A stretch of 10,196 bases of DNA from AC-32 sp035455445 (GCA_035455445.1 DATIFC010000103.1:1-10196), one strand, 5' to 3'. Counted from the stretch's first letter, positions 1 through 6,594 are shown. A program made the numbers and translations. The notes: generated by a model not told the origin, from the letters alone.

Positions 1-306
1 CACCGCGAACACCGCGATCGCGACCTTGAGGTTCGTCGGGTCGCCCTGGATCGCGTACGCCGCGAGGGTGATCGCGCCCGCGACCTCGAGCAGGATCGCG
101 AAGAAGTCCTTGAACTGCGCGAGGAAGCGGGAGAGACGCGAGCGTCGGCGCAGCTCCGGCAGGCGGTTCGCCCCGTAGCGCGCGAGACGCTCCCGCGCCT
201 CCTCCGAGCCGAGGCCGCCGGGCGAGCTCCCGAGCAGCTCCAGCGCCTCGCCGGCGCCGAGGCGCTCGATCGGGCCCGGGACGGGAGTCTCGACGCTCGG
301 GGCCAT
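1..306 (-). CDS. Cation-transporting P-type ATPase, N-terminal fragment (cut by window edge)
   Basis: This frame is not closed: it begins at an ATG at 306 and runs off the left edge with 102 codons present. The translation resembles the N-terminal cytoplasmic domain of cation P-type ATPases (Cation_ATPase_N type). It has the signature GLGSEEARERLARYGANRLPE at roughly residues 31-51, then a basic stretch, and then FLAQFKDFFAILLEVAGAI (about 61-79) leading into the first membrane segment. In this family the helix-turn-helix-like N-domain precedes TM1-TM2, and the catalytic DKTG aspartate and P/N domains come later, so they lie outside the window. The transported ion (Ca2+, H+, Mg2+ or other) cannot be told from this part. 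No good Shine-Dalgarno precedes the ATG; a 6-bp inverted repeat sits directly upstream, so the start is only probable. The gene is divergent from the oxidoreductase operon. Confidence 0.82.
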   Translation of the reverse strand, partial: MAPSVETPVPGPIERLGAGEALELLGSSPGGLGSEEARERLARYGANRLPELRRRSRLSRFLAQFKDFFAILLEVAGAITLAAYAIQGDPTNLKVAIAVFAV

Positions 307-309
307 CGG

Positions 310-326
310 CGAAGCATCGCGCTTCG
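310..326. repeat. Short inverted repeat upstream of P-type ATPase start
   Basis: CGAAGC and GCTTCG flank the loop ATCGC and pair perfectly. In the ATPase transcript this would form a small GC-rich hairpin just before the start codon, where a ribosome binding site would be expected. It could be an operator half-site pair, a 5' leader hairpin or chance in GC-rich DNA. Confidence 0.3.
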
Positions 327-423
327 GCCCGCGCGCGAGGGCATCGGTAATTGTCCCGCGCGCAGGTCAGCGCACTCCCTGATGGGCACGCCGGCTGCCG
401 GCGCGATAGTGAGGCTGCCGGAA

Positions 424-429
424 AAGGAG
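424..429 (+). promoter_or_regulatory. Shine-Dalgarno AAGGAG deciding the start of the gamma-delta subunit gene
   Basis: AAGGAG lies 8 bases upstream of the GTG at 438. The protein that follows begins directly with the conserved gamma-subunit strand (LIVGRGGEG), so this site favours GTG 438 over the in-frame upstream GTG at 351. The 29 residues between them do not look like part of the family. Confidence 0.75.
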
Positions 430-437
430 CGCTGCCC

Positions 438-1292
438 GTGAAGGAGATGCTGATCGTCGGCCGGGGCGGCGAGGGCGTCGTCCTCGCCTCGCAGATCCTG
501 GCGGACGCCTTGGCGCGCGCGGGCTTCTGGGTGCAGAGCTTCCCCGAGTTCAAGGCCGAGCGCCGCGGGGCGCCGATCTCGGCGTCGGTGCGCTGGGACG
601 ACGAGGCGCCGATCCACCGCCGCTACAAGGTGCGCGACTGCGACGTGCTCGTGGTCGTCTCGCCCTCGCCGCCCTCGCCCGAGGCGCTGCGCGCGGTCCG
701 GCCGGGCGGCCTCGTCGTGCTGAACCGCGAGGCGCGCTTCCCGCACACGGGTGAGTTCGAGATCGCCCGCGTGCCTGCCTCGCGGATCGCCCAGCAGAAC
801 GGGATCCTCTCCTCCGAGGGCCGGCCGATGGGCAACGTCGCGCTGCTCGGCGCGTGCATGCGGCTGCTCGTCCCGCAGGGGCTCGGCTTCCTGGAGGAGG
901 CGATCGCCTCGCGGATGGGCGCGCTCGCCGAGGCGAACGTCGCGGCCGCGAGGGAGGGCTACGAGCGCTGCACGAGGCAGCACCGGCTCGCCGGCGACGA
1001 GCCTGTCGAGCCGGCGGTCGCGACGTCGGCGCCGCCACGGGTCGCGCCGCTCTTCCCGGTCAGCACCAGGGACTCGCTCCACCTGCACACCGGCACCTGG
1101 TCACTCGACCGGCCCGTGCTGCTGGACGGGTGCACCGCGTGTGCGCTCTGCGCGCTCTTCTGCCCGGAGGGCGTGATCTCGAGGACGGACGACTCGATGA
1201 CGATCGACTACCTCTACTGCAAGGGCTGCGGCATCTGCGAGGTGGTCTGCCCCGTCCGGAACGCGATCGAGATGGAGGAGGTGCGAGGGTGA
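438..1292 (+). CDS. porGD: 2-oxoacid (probably pyruvate):ferredoxin oxidoreductase, fused gamma-delta subunit
   Basis: This 284-residue protein joins two subunits that are separate in many tetrameric PorGDAB enzymes. Residues about 1-185 are the gamma subunit: the N-terminal strand and glycine loop GRGGEG (8-13), FPEFKAERRGAP and the following beta-alpha core match the POR gamma family. A proline/alanine-rich linker (about 190-215) leads to a delta-type two-cluster ferredoxin domain. Its first motif is C232-x2-C235-x2-C238-x3-C242-P and its second C261-x2-C264-x2-C267-x3-C271-P, enough for two [4Fe-4S] clusters. In the family the gamma subunit helps bind CoA and the delta subunit relays electrons from the thiamine site to external ferredoxin. 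The stop overlaps the alpha gene start. Order gamma-delta-alpha-beta is the classical arrangement. The family assignment is firm; the substrate is inferred. Confidence 0.92.
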   Translation: MKEMLIVGRGGEGVVLASQILADALARAGFWVQSFPEFKAERRGAPISASVRWDDEAPIHRRYKVRDCDVLVVVSPSPPSPEALRAVRPGGLVVLNREARFPHTGEFEIARVPASRIAQQNGILSSEGRPMGNVALLGACMRLLVPQGLGFLEEAIASRMGALAEANVAAAREGYERCTRQHRLAGDEPVEPAVATSAPPRVAPLFPVSTRDSLHLHTGTWSLDRPVLLDGCTACALCALFCPEGVISRTDDSMTIDYLYCKGCGICEVVCPVRNAIEMEEVRG

Positions 1293-2458
1293 GCGAGCCG
1301 CTTCCCCACGGACGGGTCGTGCTGACGGCGAACGAGGCCGCGGCCTACGCGGCCGTGCTGGCGCGGGCGCGGGCGATCGCCTGCTACCCGATAACGCCGC
1401 AGACGCTGATCGTCGAGAAGCTCGCCGAGCTGGTCGCGGGACGGACGGACGTCGAGTACGCGAACGTCGAGAGCGAGCACTCGATGTTCGGCTACGTGAT
1501 CGCTGCGGCCCGGACCGGGGTGCGCACCTTCACCGCCACCTCCTCGCAGGGCCTGCTCTACGCCCACGAGCAGCTGCACCGGGCCTCCCGCGAGCGAGTC
1601 CCGCTCGTCGTCGTCAACGTCAACCGGGCGGTCTTCGCGCCGTGGAGCATCGAGCCCGACCTCTCCGACAGCATGAGCCAGCGCGACACCGGCTGGATCC
1701 AGCTCTACTGCTCCTCCGCGCAGGAGGTGCTCGACAGCGTCCTCTGCGCCTACCGGATCGCCGAGACCGCGCTGCTGCCGGTGCTCGTCTGCGCCGAGGG
1801 CTTCCTGCTCTCGCACACCTCGGAGGTGCTCGACGTCCCGCGCCAGGCGGTGGTCGACGAGTTCATCCCCGAGCTGCGCCCGCCCGAGGACTGGCTGCTC
1901 GACCCGGGCCGGCCGCGCGTCTTCTCGGCCCTCCCGGAGGCGAACGACTACTACGCCTTCCAGCGCAACGTCGCGGAGGCGATGGACGACGCCCGCACCG
2001 TCATCGCGAAGGTCGCGGACGAGTTCGGCTCGCACTTCCGCCGCGAGAAGGTCGGCGCGCTCGAGCTCACCGGCAACCCCGAGGCCGAGACGGCGCTGGT
2101 GGCGATCGGGACGATCGGGGACACGGCACAGGAGCTGCTCGCCGCCGACGACGACCTGCTGGTCGTCCGCGTCCACGCATACCGCCCCTTCCCGGCCGCC
2201 GAGCTCACGGCCGCGCTCGCGAACGCCTCGTACGTGACGGTGGTCGACCGCGCCGCTGCCTTCGGCGCGCTGGGCCCGCTCGGCAACGACGTCACCTCGC
2301 TCGAGCTCGCGCACGTCGAGGCGGCACGGAACGTCGTGTGCGGCCTGGGCGGGGCGGAGGTGACCCCGGCCACGCTGCGCTGGGCGCTCGACCAGACCAG
2401 ATCCACCGAGGCCCGGGGAGGACGCCCGGAGCCGGTGTACGTCCCGGAGGGCGTGTGA
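1289..2458 (+). CDS. porA: 2-oxoacid (probably pyruvate):ferredoxin oxidoreductase, alpha subunit
   Basis: The 389-residue product starts at a GTG that overlaps the previous stop (GTGA), with GGAGGAG at 1274-1280 eight bases upstream, so translation is probably coupled. The N-terminal POR domain carries YPITPQT (33-39) and the VESEHSM motif (60-66), whose glutamates are in the region that activates the thiamine aminopyrimidine ring in this family. SDSMSQRDTGWIQ (126-138) is also characteristic. The C-terminal half is the PFOR domain II type, containing VAIGTIGDTAQE and the VRVHAYRPFP segment, and an acidic-aromatic VVDRAAAFGALGPLG region. With the beta subunit it forms the catalytic heterodimer that decarboxylates a 2-oxoacid and forms an acyl-CoA. 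Motifs fit Por/Vor-type enzymes; pyruvate is the most likely substrate, but 2-oxoisovalerate or an aryl-2-oxoacid cannot be excluded. Confidence 0.92.
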   Translation: MSEPLPHGRVVLTANEAAAYAAVLARARAIACYPITPQTLIVEKLAELVAGRTDVEYANVESEHSMFGYVIAAARTGVRTFTATSSQGLLYAHEQLHRASRERVPLVVVNVNRAVFAPWSIEPDLSDSMSQRDTGWIQLYCSSAQEVLDSVLCAYRIAETALLPVLVCAEGFLLSHTSEVLDVPRQAVVDEFIPELRPPEDWLLDPGRPRVFSALPEANDYYAFQRNVAEAMDDARTVIAKVADEFGSHFRREKVGALELTGNPEAETALVAIGTIGDTAQELLAADDDLLVVRVHAYRPFPAAELTAALANASYVTVVDRAAAFGALGPLGNDVTSLELAHVEAARNVVCGLGGAEVTPATLRWALDQTRSTEARGGRPEPVYVPEGV

Positions 2459-2460
2459 CG

Positions 2461-3396
2461 ATGGCAGCCTGGCTCGAGGAGATCGTCGGCGAGGAGCGGC
2501 TGCTCCATCCCGGGCACGCCGCGTGCGCCGGCTGCGCGCCGGCCATCAACGTCCGGCACGTGCTCGGCGCCCTGCGCGCCGCCAGGCCGGACTCGGAGAT
2601 CGTCCTCGTGATCCCGGCCTCGTGCTGGACGATCATCGCCGGGATCTACCCGGTGAACGCCTTCGGCGTCTCGGTCCACCTGACGCCGTTCGCCTCGGCG
2701 CCCGCCGAGGCGTCGGGCATCAAGGCGGCGCTGCGGCTGCGCGGCGTCGAGGATGCGACCGTCGTCGTCTGGGGCGGCGACGGGGCGACCTCCGACATCG
2801 GCTTCTCGGGAGTCTCGGCGGCCGCGGAGCGGAACGAGGATGTCGTCTACTGCCTCAACGACAACGAGGCGTACATGAACACCGGCGTCCAGAAGTCCGG
2901 CGCGACCCCCGAGGGCGCGTGGACGACGACGACCCCGGCGAGCGCCCCCAAGCGTGGGCAGAAGAAGGACCTCGCGAGGATCATGGCGGCCCACGGGATC
3001 CCCTACGTCGCGACGCTCGCGCTCGGCTCGGTGCCGATGCTCAAGGACTTCCGCGCGAAGGTGACCCGGGCCGCCGAGCTCGAGGGCTTCCGGTTCCTGC
3101 ACGTCCTCGGGCCGTGCCCGCCCGGCTGGCGCTACCCGACGGCGCAGTCGACCGAGGTCGCGCGGCTGGCGGTCGAGTCGCGCTACTTCCCGCTCGTCGA
3201 GTGCGACGGCGGGCGCTGGCGGATCACCTTCAGGCCCAGGCACCCGGTGCCGGTGCGCGAGTTCCTCGAGAGCCAGGGCCGCTTCGGCCACCTCACGGCC
3301 GAGGACGTCGAGCTGATCCAGTCCCACGTCGACGAGCGCTGGGAGCTGCTCGCCGGCCTCGAGTCGCAGTCCGCAGAGGAGAGGAGCGCCACATGA
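2461..3396 (+). CDS. porB: 2-oxoacid (probably pyruvate):ferredoxin oxidoreductase, beta subunit (thiamine diphosphate and 4Fe-4S)
   Basis: The 311-residue product begins at ATG 2461, two bases after the alpha stop, with GGAGG at 2446-2450; an in-frame GTG at 2455 is a less well-spaced alternative. It has the four cysteines expected to hold the proximal [4Fe-4S] cluster in PorB: C22-x2-C25 in GHAACAGC, C55 in PASCW and C219 in LGPCPPGW. The thiamine diphosphate/Mg2+ motif starts at G106-D107-G108 and reaches N133-D134-N135. NEAYMNTGVQKS (135-146) followed by ATPEGAWTTT is the PorB signature, which favours pyruvate-type enzymes over KorB-type 2-oxoglutarate enzymes. Length is typical. The product pairs with the alpha subunit in the cytoplasm, and the stop overlaps the start of the next small gene. 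Confidence 0.93.
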   Translation: MAAWLEEIVGEERLLHPGHAACAGCAPAINVRHVLGALRAARPDSEIVLVIPASCWTIIAGIYPVNAFGVSVHLTPFASAPAEASGIKAALRLRGVEDATVVVWGGDGATSDIGFSGVSAAAERNEDVVYCLNDNEAYMNTGVQKSGATPEGAWTTTTPASAPKRGQKKDLARIMAAHGIPYVATLALGSVPMLKDFRAKVTRAAELEGFRFLHVLGPCPPGWRYPTAQSTEVARLAVESRYFPLVECDGGRWRITFRPRHPVPVREFLESQGRFGHLTAEDVELIQSHVDERWELLAGLESQSAEERSAT

Positions 3397-3641
3397 CGAC
3401 GACCTACACGACGAAGGTGCGGGCGACCCCGACCGGCGAGATCACGGTCACGGCGACCGACGAGGACGCCTCGGCCTACGGGCCCGTCGAGATCGCCTGG
3501 TACCCGGATCGCCTGGAGATCACCGCCCTCGGCGCCGGCCGGGCCTCGATCACTCCGCTCGACCAGGGCCAGAACATGATCGTCCAGCTGCGGCCGCAGC
3601 ACCTCGACCGGTTCGCGGACGTCGTTCCGGGCGCCGACTAG
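3393..3641 (+). CDS. Unrecognised 82-residue protein, last gene of the oxidoreductase operon
   Basis: The ATG overlaps the beta-subunit stop (ATGA), and GAGGAG at 3381-3386 sits 6 bases upstream, so this is almost certainly translated as part of the operon. The protein is 82 residues, threonine-rich at the start (MTTTYTTKVRA), with alternating hydrophobic/polar stretches (EITVTAT, VEIAWYPDRLEITAL, NMIVQLRP) that suggest mostly beta strands, and a short C-terminal helix-like LDRFADVV. There are no cysteines, no signal peptide, no membrane segment and no nucleic-acid binding motif that I can see. I do not recognise the family. Position alone suggests an accessory, assembly or regulatory partner of the oxidoreductase. 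Codon use matches the upstream genes. The function is unknown. Confidence 0.8.
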   Translation: MTTTYTTKVRATPTGEITVTATDEDASAYGPVEIAWYPDRLEITALGAGRASITPLDQGQNMIVQLRPQHLDRFADVVPGAD

Positions 3642-3651
3642 TAGCAGACCT

Positions 3652-4400
3652 CTACACGATCGCGGTCACCAGGTGGCCGATCGCGAAGCCGACCCCGGCA
3701 CTCGCCGAGCCGATGAGCAGCACCTGCAGCCCGCCGCGACCGCGTGACTGGCGCGCGACCGTCGCCTTCACGAGCCCCAGCGCGAACAGCGCCACCATCG
3801 TGCAGGCCAGGCTGACGCCGAGCGCCGGCCAGACGAGCGGCAGGAAGGTATAGGGCCAGAGCGGCACGATCGCGGCGGCGAGGTAGGCGAGGCCGACCAG
3901 CAGCGCGTCGCCCTTCGCCGCTCCGCCGGTCTCGGGCGACAGCCCAGCTCCTTCTGGGTCTTCGTGCGCAGGAAGACGTTCGGGTTCGCCGCGAGCCCCG
4001 TCGCGACCCGCTCGGCGTCCGCGCGGGGCAGCCCCTCGTCCTCGAGCACGAGCGCCAGCTCGGCGACCTCGCGCTCGGGCGCGTCGACCACCTCCTGCCC
4101 CTCGTCGCGAATCTCCGCGGCGTAGAGCGCCTCCTCGGCCTCGCTCGCGAGGTAGGAGCCGCCGCCCATGGCGATGCAGCCAGCGACGGCCTCCGCCGCC
4201 GCCATCCCGGTGACGACCCCGAGCGGCACCAGCAGCCCGTCCTGGAAGCCGAGCACGAACTCCCGGATCCGCGAGAGCCTGGCGATGCGCTCGGCCTCGC
4301 CGCGGGCGTGCTCGTCGATGTGGCGCCGCGCCTCGCCCCGGTGCTCGTCCTCGATGACGCTCCTCCGCTCGAGCCTTGCAGCGCGGGCACCTCCCACCAT
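3652..4400 (-). pseudogene. VIT/CCC1-family iron/manganese transporter, frameshifted
   Basis: Two reading frames together give one VIT1/CCC1-family membrane transporter. From about 4400 to 3944 the frame encodes FVLGFQDGLLVPLGVVTGM, GGGSYLASEAEEAL and an acidic helical metal-binding-type insert ending TKTQKELG. From about 3942 to the TAG at 3652 another frame encodes LSPETGGAAKGDALLVGLAYL and the last three membrane segments through AIGHLVTAIV. One missing base near 3941-3943 explains the break; with it restored the gene is exactly in frame, about 249 residues. Family members move Fe2+/Mn2+ across membranes using a proton gradient. The segment between the DG of TM1 and the MxxGxYLxSxxE motif is about 13 residues shorter than I recall for the family, removing part of TM2. 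ATG 4400 is the first plausible start in frame but lacks a good ribosome site. It may be a pseudogene or a consensus error. Confidence 0.75.
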
Positions 4401-4465
4401 CCGTAGTTGGGCGCAAGCCCCTCGGTGGTGGTACGGATGCCGTTCGAGCCGCACGCCGGACACAC
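4378..4465 (-). pseudogene. Possible small zinc-ribbon reading frame, frameshifted, upstream of the VIT gene
   Basis: On the minus strand from GTG 4465 the translation begins MCPACGSNGIRTTTEGLAP and continues NYGWW. Removing one G from the GGG run at 4393-4395 (read as CCC on the plus strand) continues it as WWRCPRCKA, giving a C-P-x-C ... C-P-x-C pair typical of a zinc ribbon. In the sequence as given, the second pair is out of frame. Third-position GC is high in this frame, supporting coding. After the second CxxC no own stop follows in that frame, so it may have been an N-terminal extension of the VIT transporter or an overlapping small gene. There is no convincing ribosome site. This is a pattern-based suggestion; chance is possible with only two CPxC motifs. 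Confidence 0.35.
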
Positions 4466-4478
4466 TCCTGGTACACCC

Positions 4479-4486
4479 GGAGGTGA
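4479..4486 (+). promoter_or_regulatory. Shine-Dalgarno GGAGGTGA deciding the MMPL start
   Basis: GGAGGTGA is a near-perfect anti-16S match; measured from the end of GGAGG it lies 5 bases before the GTG at 4489. An alternative GTG at 4483 lies inside the site itself, so 4489 is the better start. The open frame continues upstream to about 4168, but that part is antisense to the VIT gene. Confidence 0.7.
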
Positions 4487-4488
4487 GC

Positions 4489-6594
4489 GTGCGAGTTCTC
4501 GGCGAGCTGGTGGTTCGCGCGCCGCGGCGCGTGCTCGCGGCGGCCCTCGCGTTCGCCGTCGTCGCCGCGGCGTTCGGCCTCGCGACGCCGCGGCTGCTCG
4601 GGCGCGGCTCGAACGACTTCGTCGCCCACGGCAGCGAGAGCCTGCGCGCCCAGCGCGCCGTCGAGGCCGCCTCGGGGCTCTCGGCCGCGCCGCAGCTGCT
4701 CGTGCTCGTGCGCCGCCCGACGCCTCGGCGGCTCGCGCGTGTCGCCGGGGTGATCCGCTCGGAGCCGACGTTTCCGTTGGTCGCCGCGCCGCTGCGCTCG
4801 AGGGACGGAGGGCAGGCGCTGCTCGCGGCCTACGCGCGCGCCGGCTCGTCGCAGCGCGTCTGGCGCGAGGCCGCGGTTCGCGTCGACGGGCGGCTCGCGG
4901 GAGTGAGCGGCGTCGCGGTGGGCGGCACGGCGCTCGCGATCACGCAGGTGAACGACCAGGTCCAGCACGACCTGACCTTTGCCGAGGAGCTCGCCTTCCC
5001 GCTGCTCTTCCTGCTCGCGCTCTGGGTCTTCCGCAGCCTCGTCGCGGCCCTCCTGCCGCTCCTCTGCGGGGCCCTGACGATCCTGGGCGGCCTGCTCGTC
5101 CTGCGCCTGGTCGACGTCGCAATGCCGGTCTCGACCTACGCCCTGAACATCGTCACCGGGATCGGCCTCGGCCTCGGGATCGACTACAGCCTCCTGCTGG
5201 TCTCGCGCTACCGCGAGGAGCTGGCCCGGCTCGGCGCCGGCCCTGAGGCAGTGCGCCGGACGATGGCGACCGCCGGGCGCACCGTCGCCTTCAGCTCCGT
5301 GACGATCGCGGCCGCCATCGCGACGCTCGCCGTCTTCCCGCTCGGCTTCCTGCGCTCGATGGGCATCGCGGGCGGGCTCGTGGCGCCGCTCGCGGGCCTG
5401 ATCTCGCTGACCGTCCTGCCCTCGCTCTTCGTCCTGCTCGGCGAGCGGGTCAACGCGCTCTCGCCTCGCCGCTGGCGCCGCGCGGCCGAGCGTGCCGCGC
5501 GTGGCGAGCGCGGGGGCTGGTACCGCCTCGCGCACGCGCTGATGCGGCGGCCGGTGCCGGTCGCAGTGGCCGCGACCGCGTTGCTCGTCGTGCTCGCGCT
5601 GCCCTTCCTCTCGGTGCGCTTCACGGGCGTCGACCCGTCCGTGCTGCCGCCGAAGCTCTCGTCGCGCGTGGTCGACGCGGCGCTCAGAAGCGACTTCCCG
5701 CCCACGGCCGTGTCGCCCGTGTACGCGGTCGTTCGCGGCAGCGAGGCCGACGCCCGCGCCTACGCCGCCGCGGTGCGCGCGCCGCTCGTGCTGTCCCCGC
5801 GGCGACTCGGGCCGGGCGTCTGGGAGGTGCGCGCGACCTCGGGCAAGCCGTTCCTCGACGGCGCCTCGCAGCGCCTCGTCCGGCAGATGCGGGCGCTTCC
5901 GCGAGGCGCGCTGGTCGGAGGCTCGACGGCGCAGTTCCTCGACCAGAAGCGCGCGCTCGCCGCCGGCCTGCCGCTCGCGCTGAGCCTCCTCGCCGCGGTC
6001 ACCTACCTGCTGCTCTGGGCGGCGACCCGGTCGCTGGTGCTGCCGCTGAAGGCGCTCGCGATGAACATGCTGACCATCTGCGCGACCTTCGGGATCCTCG
6101 TCTTCGTCTTCCAGGACGGCCGGCTCGAGGGGCTGCTCGACTACCGGAGCCAGGGCGCGCTCGAGCTGACGGTGCCGGTGCTGCTGTTCGTGGTCGCCTT
6201 CGGCCTCGCCACCGACTACGGCGTCTTCCTGCTCACGCGGATCAAGGAGGCCTGGGACGCCGGCCTGCCGAACCGCGAGGCGGTCGCGGTGGGGCTCGAG
6301 CGGACAGGCCGCATCGTCACCGCCGCCGCGCTGCTCTTCTGCATCGCCGTCGGGGCGTTCGCGACCTCGCAGATCATCATCGTCAAGGAGGTCGGGATCG
6401 GGATCTCGCTCGCCGTCCTGATCGACGCCTCGATCGTGCGCGCGCTGCTCGTCCCCTCGCTGATGGCGATCCTCGGCCGCTGGAACTGGTGGCCGTCCAC
6501 GCAGCCGCCGCGGGGGAGGAAGGCGCGGCGTCTTGCGCCGGATACGAGCTCCGGCCTCGGCACCAAGCCTCCGGCGCCGCTCTCGCGCCGCTAG
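4489..6594 (+). CDS. MMPL-family (RND superfamily) membrane transporter
   Basis: This 701-residue protein has the two-repeat MMPL layout. TM1 is at about 16-34, followed by a first extracytoplasmic domain (35-160). TM2-TM6 lie at about 165-325 and include GLGLGIDYSLLLVSRYREE, with the D232-Y233 pair of the family's GxxxDY motif. A short cytoplasmic loop rich in arginine follows (about 325-350), then TM7 at about 358-377, a second extracytoplasmic domain and TM8-TM12 at about 492-680. These contain FGLATDYGVFLLTRIKEA, with the matching D576-Y577. The protein ends with the frequent MMPL tail GRWNWWP and a basic, proline-rich cytoplasmic end. Members export lipids, siderophores or hydrophobic compounds using the proton gradient, and the paired Asp-Tyr sites carry protons. 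The substrate is unknown here. The stop shares CTAG with the convergent kinase gene. Confidence 0.92.
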   Translation: MRVLGELVVRAPRRVLAAALAFAVVAAAFGLATPRLLGRGSNDFVAHGSESLRAQRAVEAASGLSAAPQLLVLVRRPTPRRLARVAGVIRSEPTFPLVAAPLRSRDGGQALLAAYARAGSSQRVWREAAVRVDGRLAGVSGVAVGGTALAITQVNDQVQHDLTFAEELAFPLLFLLALWVFRSLVAALLPLLCGALTILGGLLVLRLVDVAMPVSTYALNIVTGIGLGLGIDYSLLLVSRYREELARLGAGPEAVRRTMATAGRTVAFSSVTIAAAIATLAVFPLGFLRSMGIAGGLVAPLAGLISLTVLPSLFVLLGERVNALSPRRWRRAAERAARGERGGWYRLAHALMRRPVPVAVAATALLVVLALPFLSVRFTGVDPSVLPPKLSSRVVDAALRSDFPPTAVSPVYAVVRGSEADARAYAAAVRAPLVLSPRRLGPGVWEVRATSGKPFLDGASQRLVRQMRALPRGALVGGSTAQFLDQKRALAAGLPLALSLLAAVTYLLLWAATRSLVLPLKALAMNMLTICATFGILVFVFQDGRLEGLLDYRSQGALELTVPVLLFVVAFGLATDYGVFLLTRIKEAWDAGLPNREAVAVGLERTGRIVTAAALLFCIAVGAFATSQIIIVKEVGIGISLAVLIDASIVRALLVPSLMAILGRWNWWPSTQPPRGRKARRLAPDTSSGLGTKPPAPLSRR
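6591..6594. other. Shared CTAG: overlapping stop codons of convergent genes
   Basis: The palindrome CTAG provides TAG for the MMPL gene on the plus strand (6592-6594) and TAG for the kinase gene on the minus strand (6593-6591). The two genes therefore overlap tail to tail with no room for an intergenic terminator; any terminator must lie within the opposite coding sequence. Confidence 0.9.

Larger units (their letters stand above)
307..437. promoter_or_regulatory. Divergent intergenic region between P-type ATPase and oxidoreductase operon
   Basis: These 131 bases separate two divergently transcribed genes and should hold promoters for both. A 6-bp inverted repeat with a 5-base loop (CGAAGC-ATCGC-GCTTCG, 310-326) lies 4 bases upstream of the ATPase start. 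A weak -10-like hexamer, GATAGT, occurs at 405-410 on the plus strand, 27 bases before the first operon start, but no matching -35 is apparent. An open frame extends upstream of 438 through this spacer to a GTG at 351, but the ribosome binding site at 424-429 argues that 351-437 is untranslated. Confidence 0.4.

Noticed and set aside
382..410. Possible sigma-A promoter for the oxidoreductase operon ending in GATAGT
   Set aside because: The -10-like hexamer matches only partly and no -35 element lies at a proper distance, so it is mentioned only within the intergenic entry.
351..437. Upstream extension of the gamma-delta gene to GTG 351
   Set aside because: The 29 extra residues do not resemble the family, and AAGGAG at 424-429 points to GTG 438.
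854..1288. Upstream extension of the alpha-subunit frame overlapping the gamma-delta gene
   Set aside because: It is an arginine/alanine-rich out-of-frame reading of a well-supported gene; the start at 1289 has a ribosome site and matches the family N-terminus.
1951..3327. Long open frame on the minus strand opposite the alpha and beta genes
   Set aside because: It is low-complexity Arg/Gly/Asp-rich, typical of antisense frames in GC-rich DNA, and lies over two genes with clear catalytic motifs.
3642..3651. Terminator between the oxidoreductase operon and the convergent VIT gene
   Set aside because: Only 10 bases separate the stops, and there is no stem followed by a T-run.
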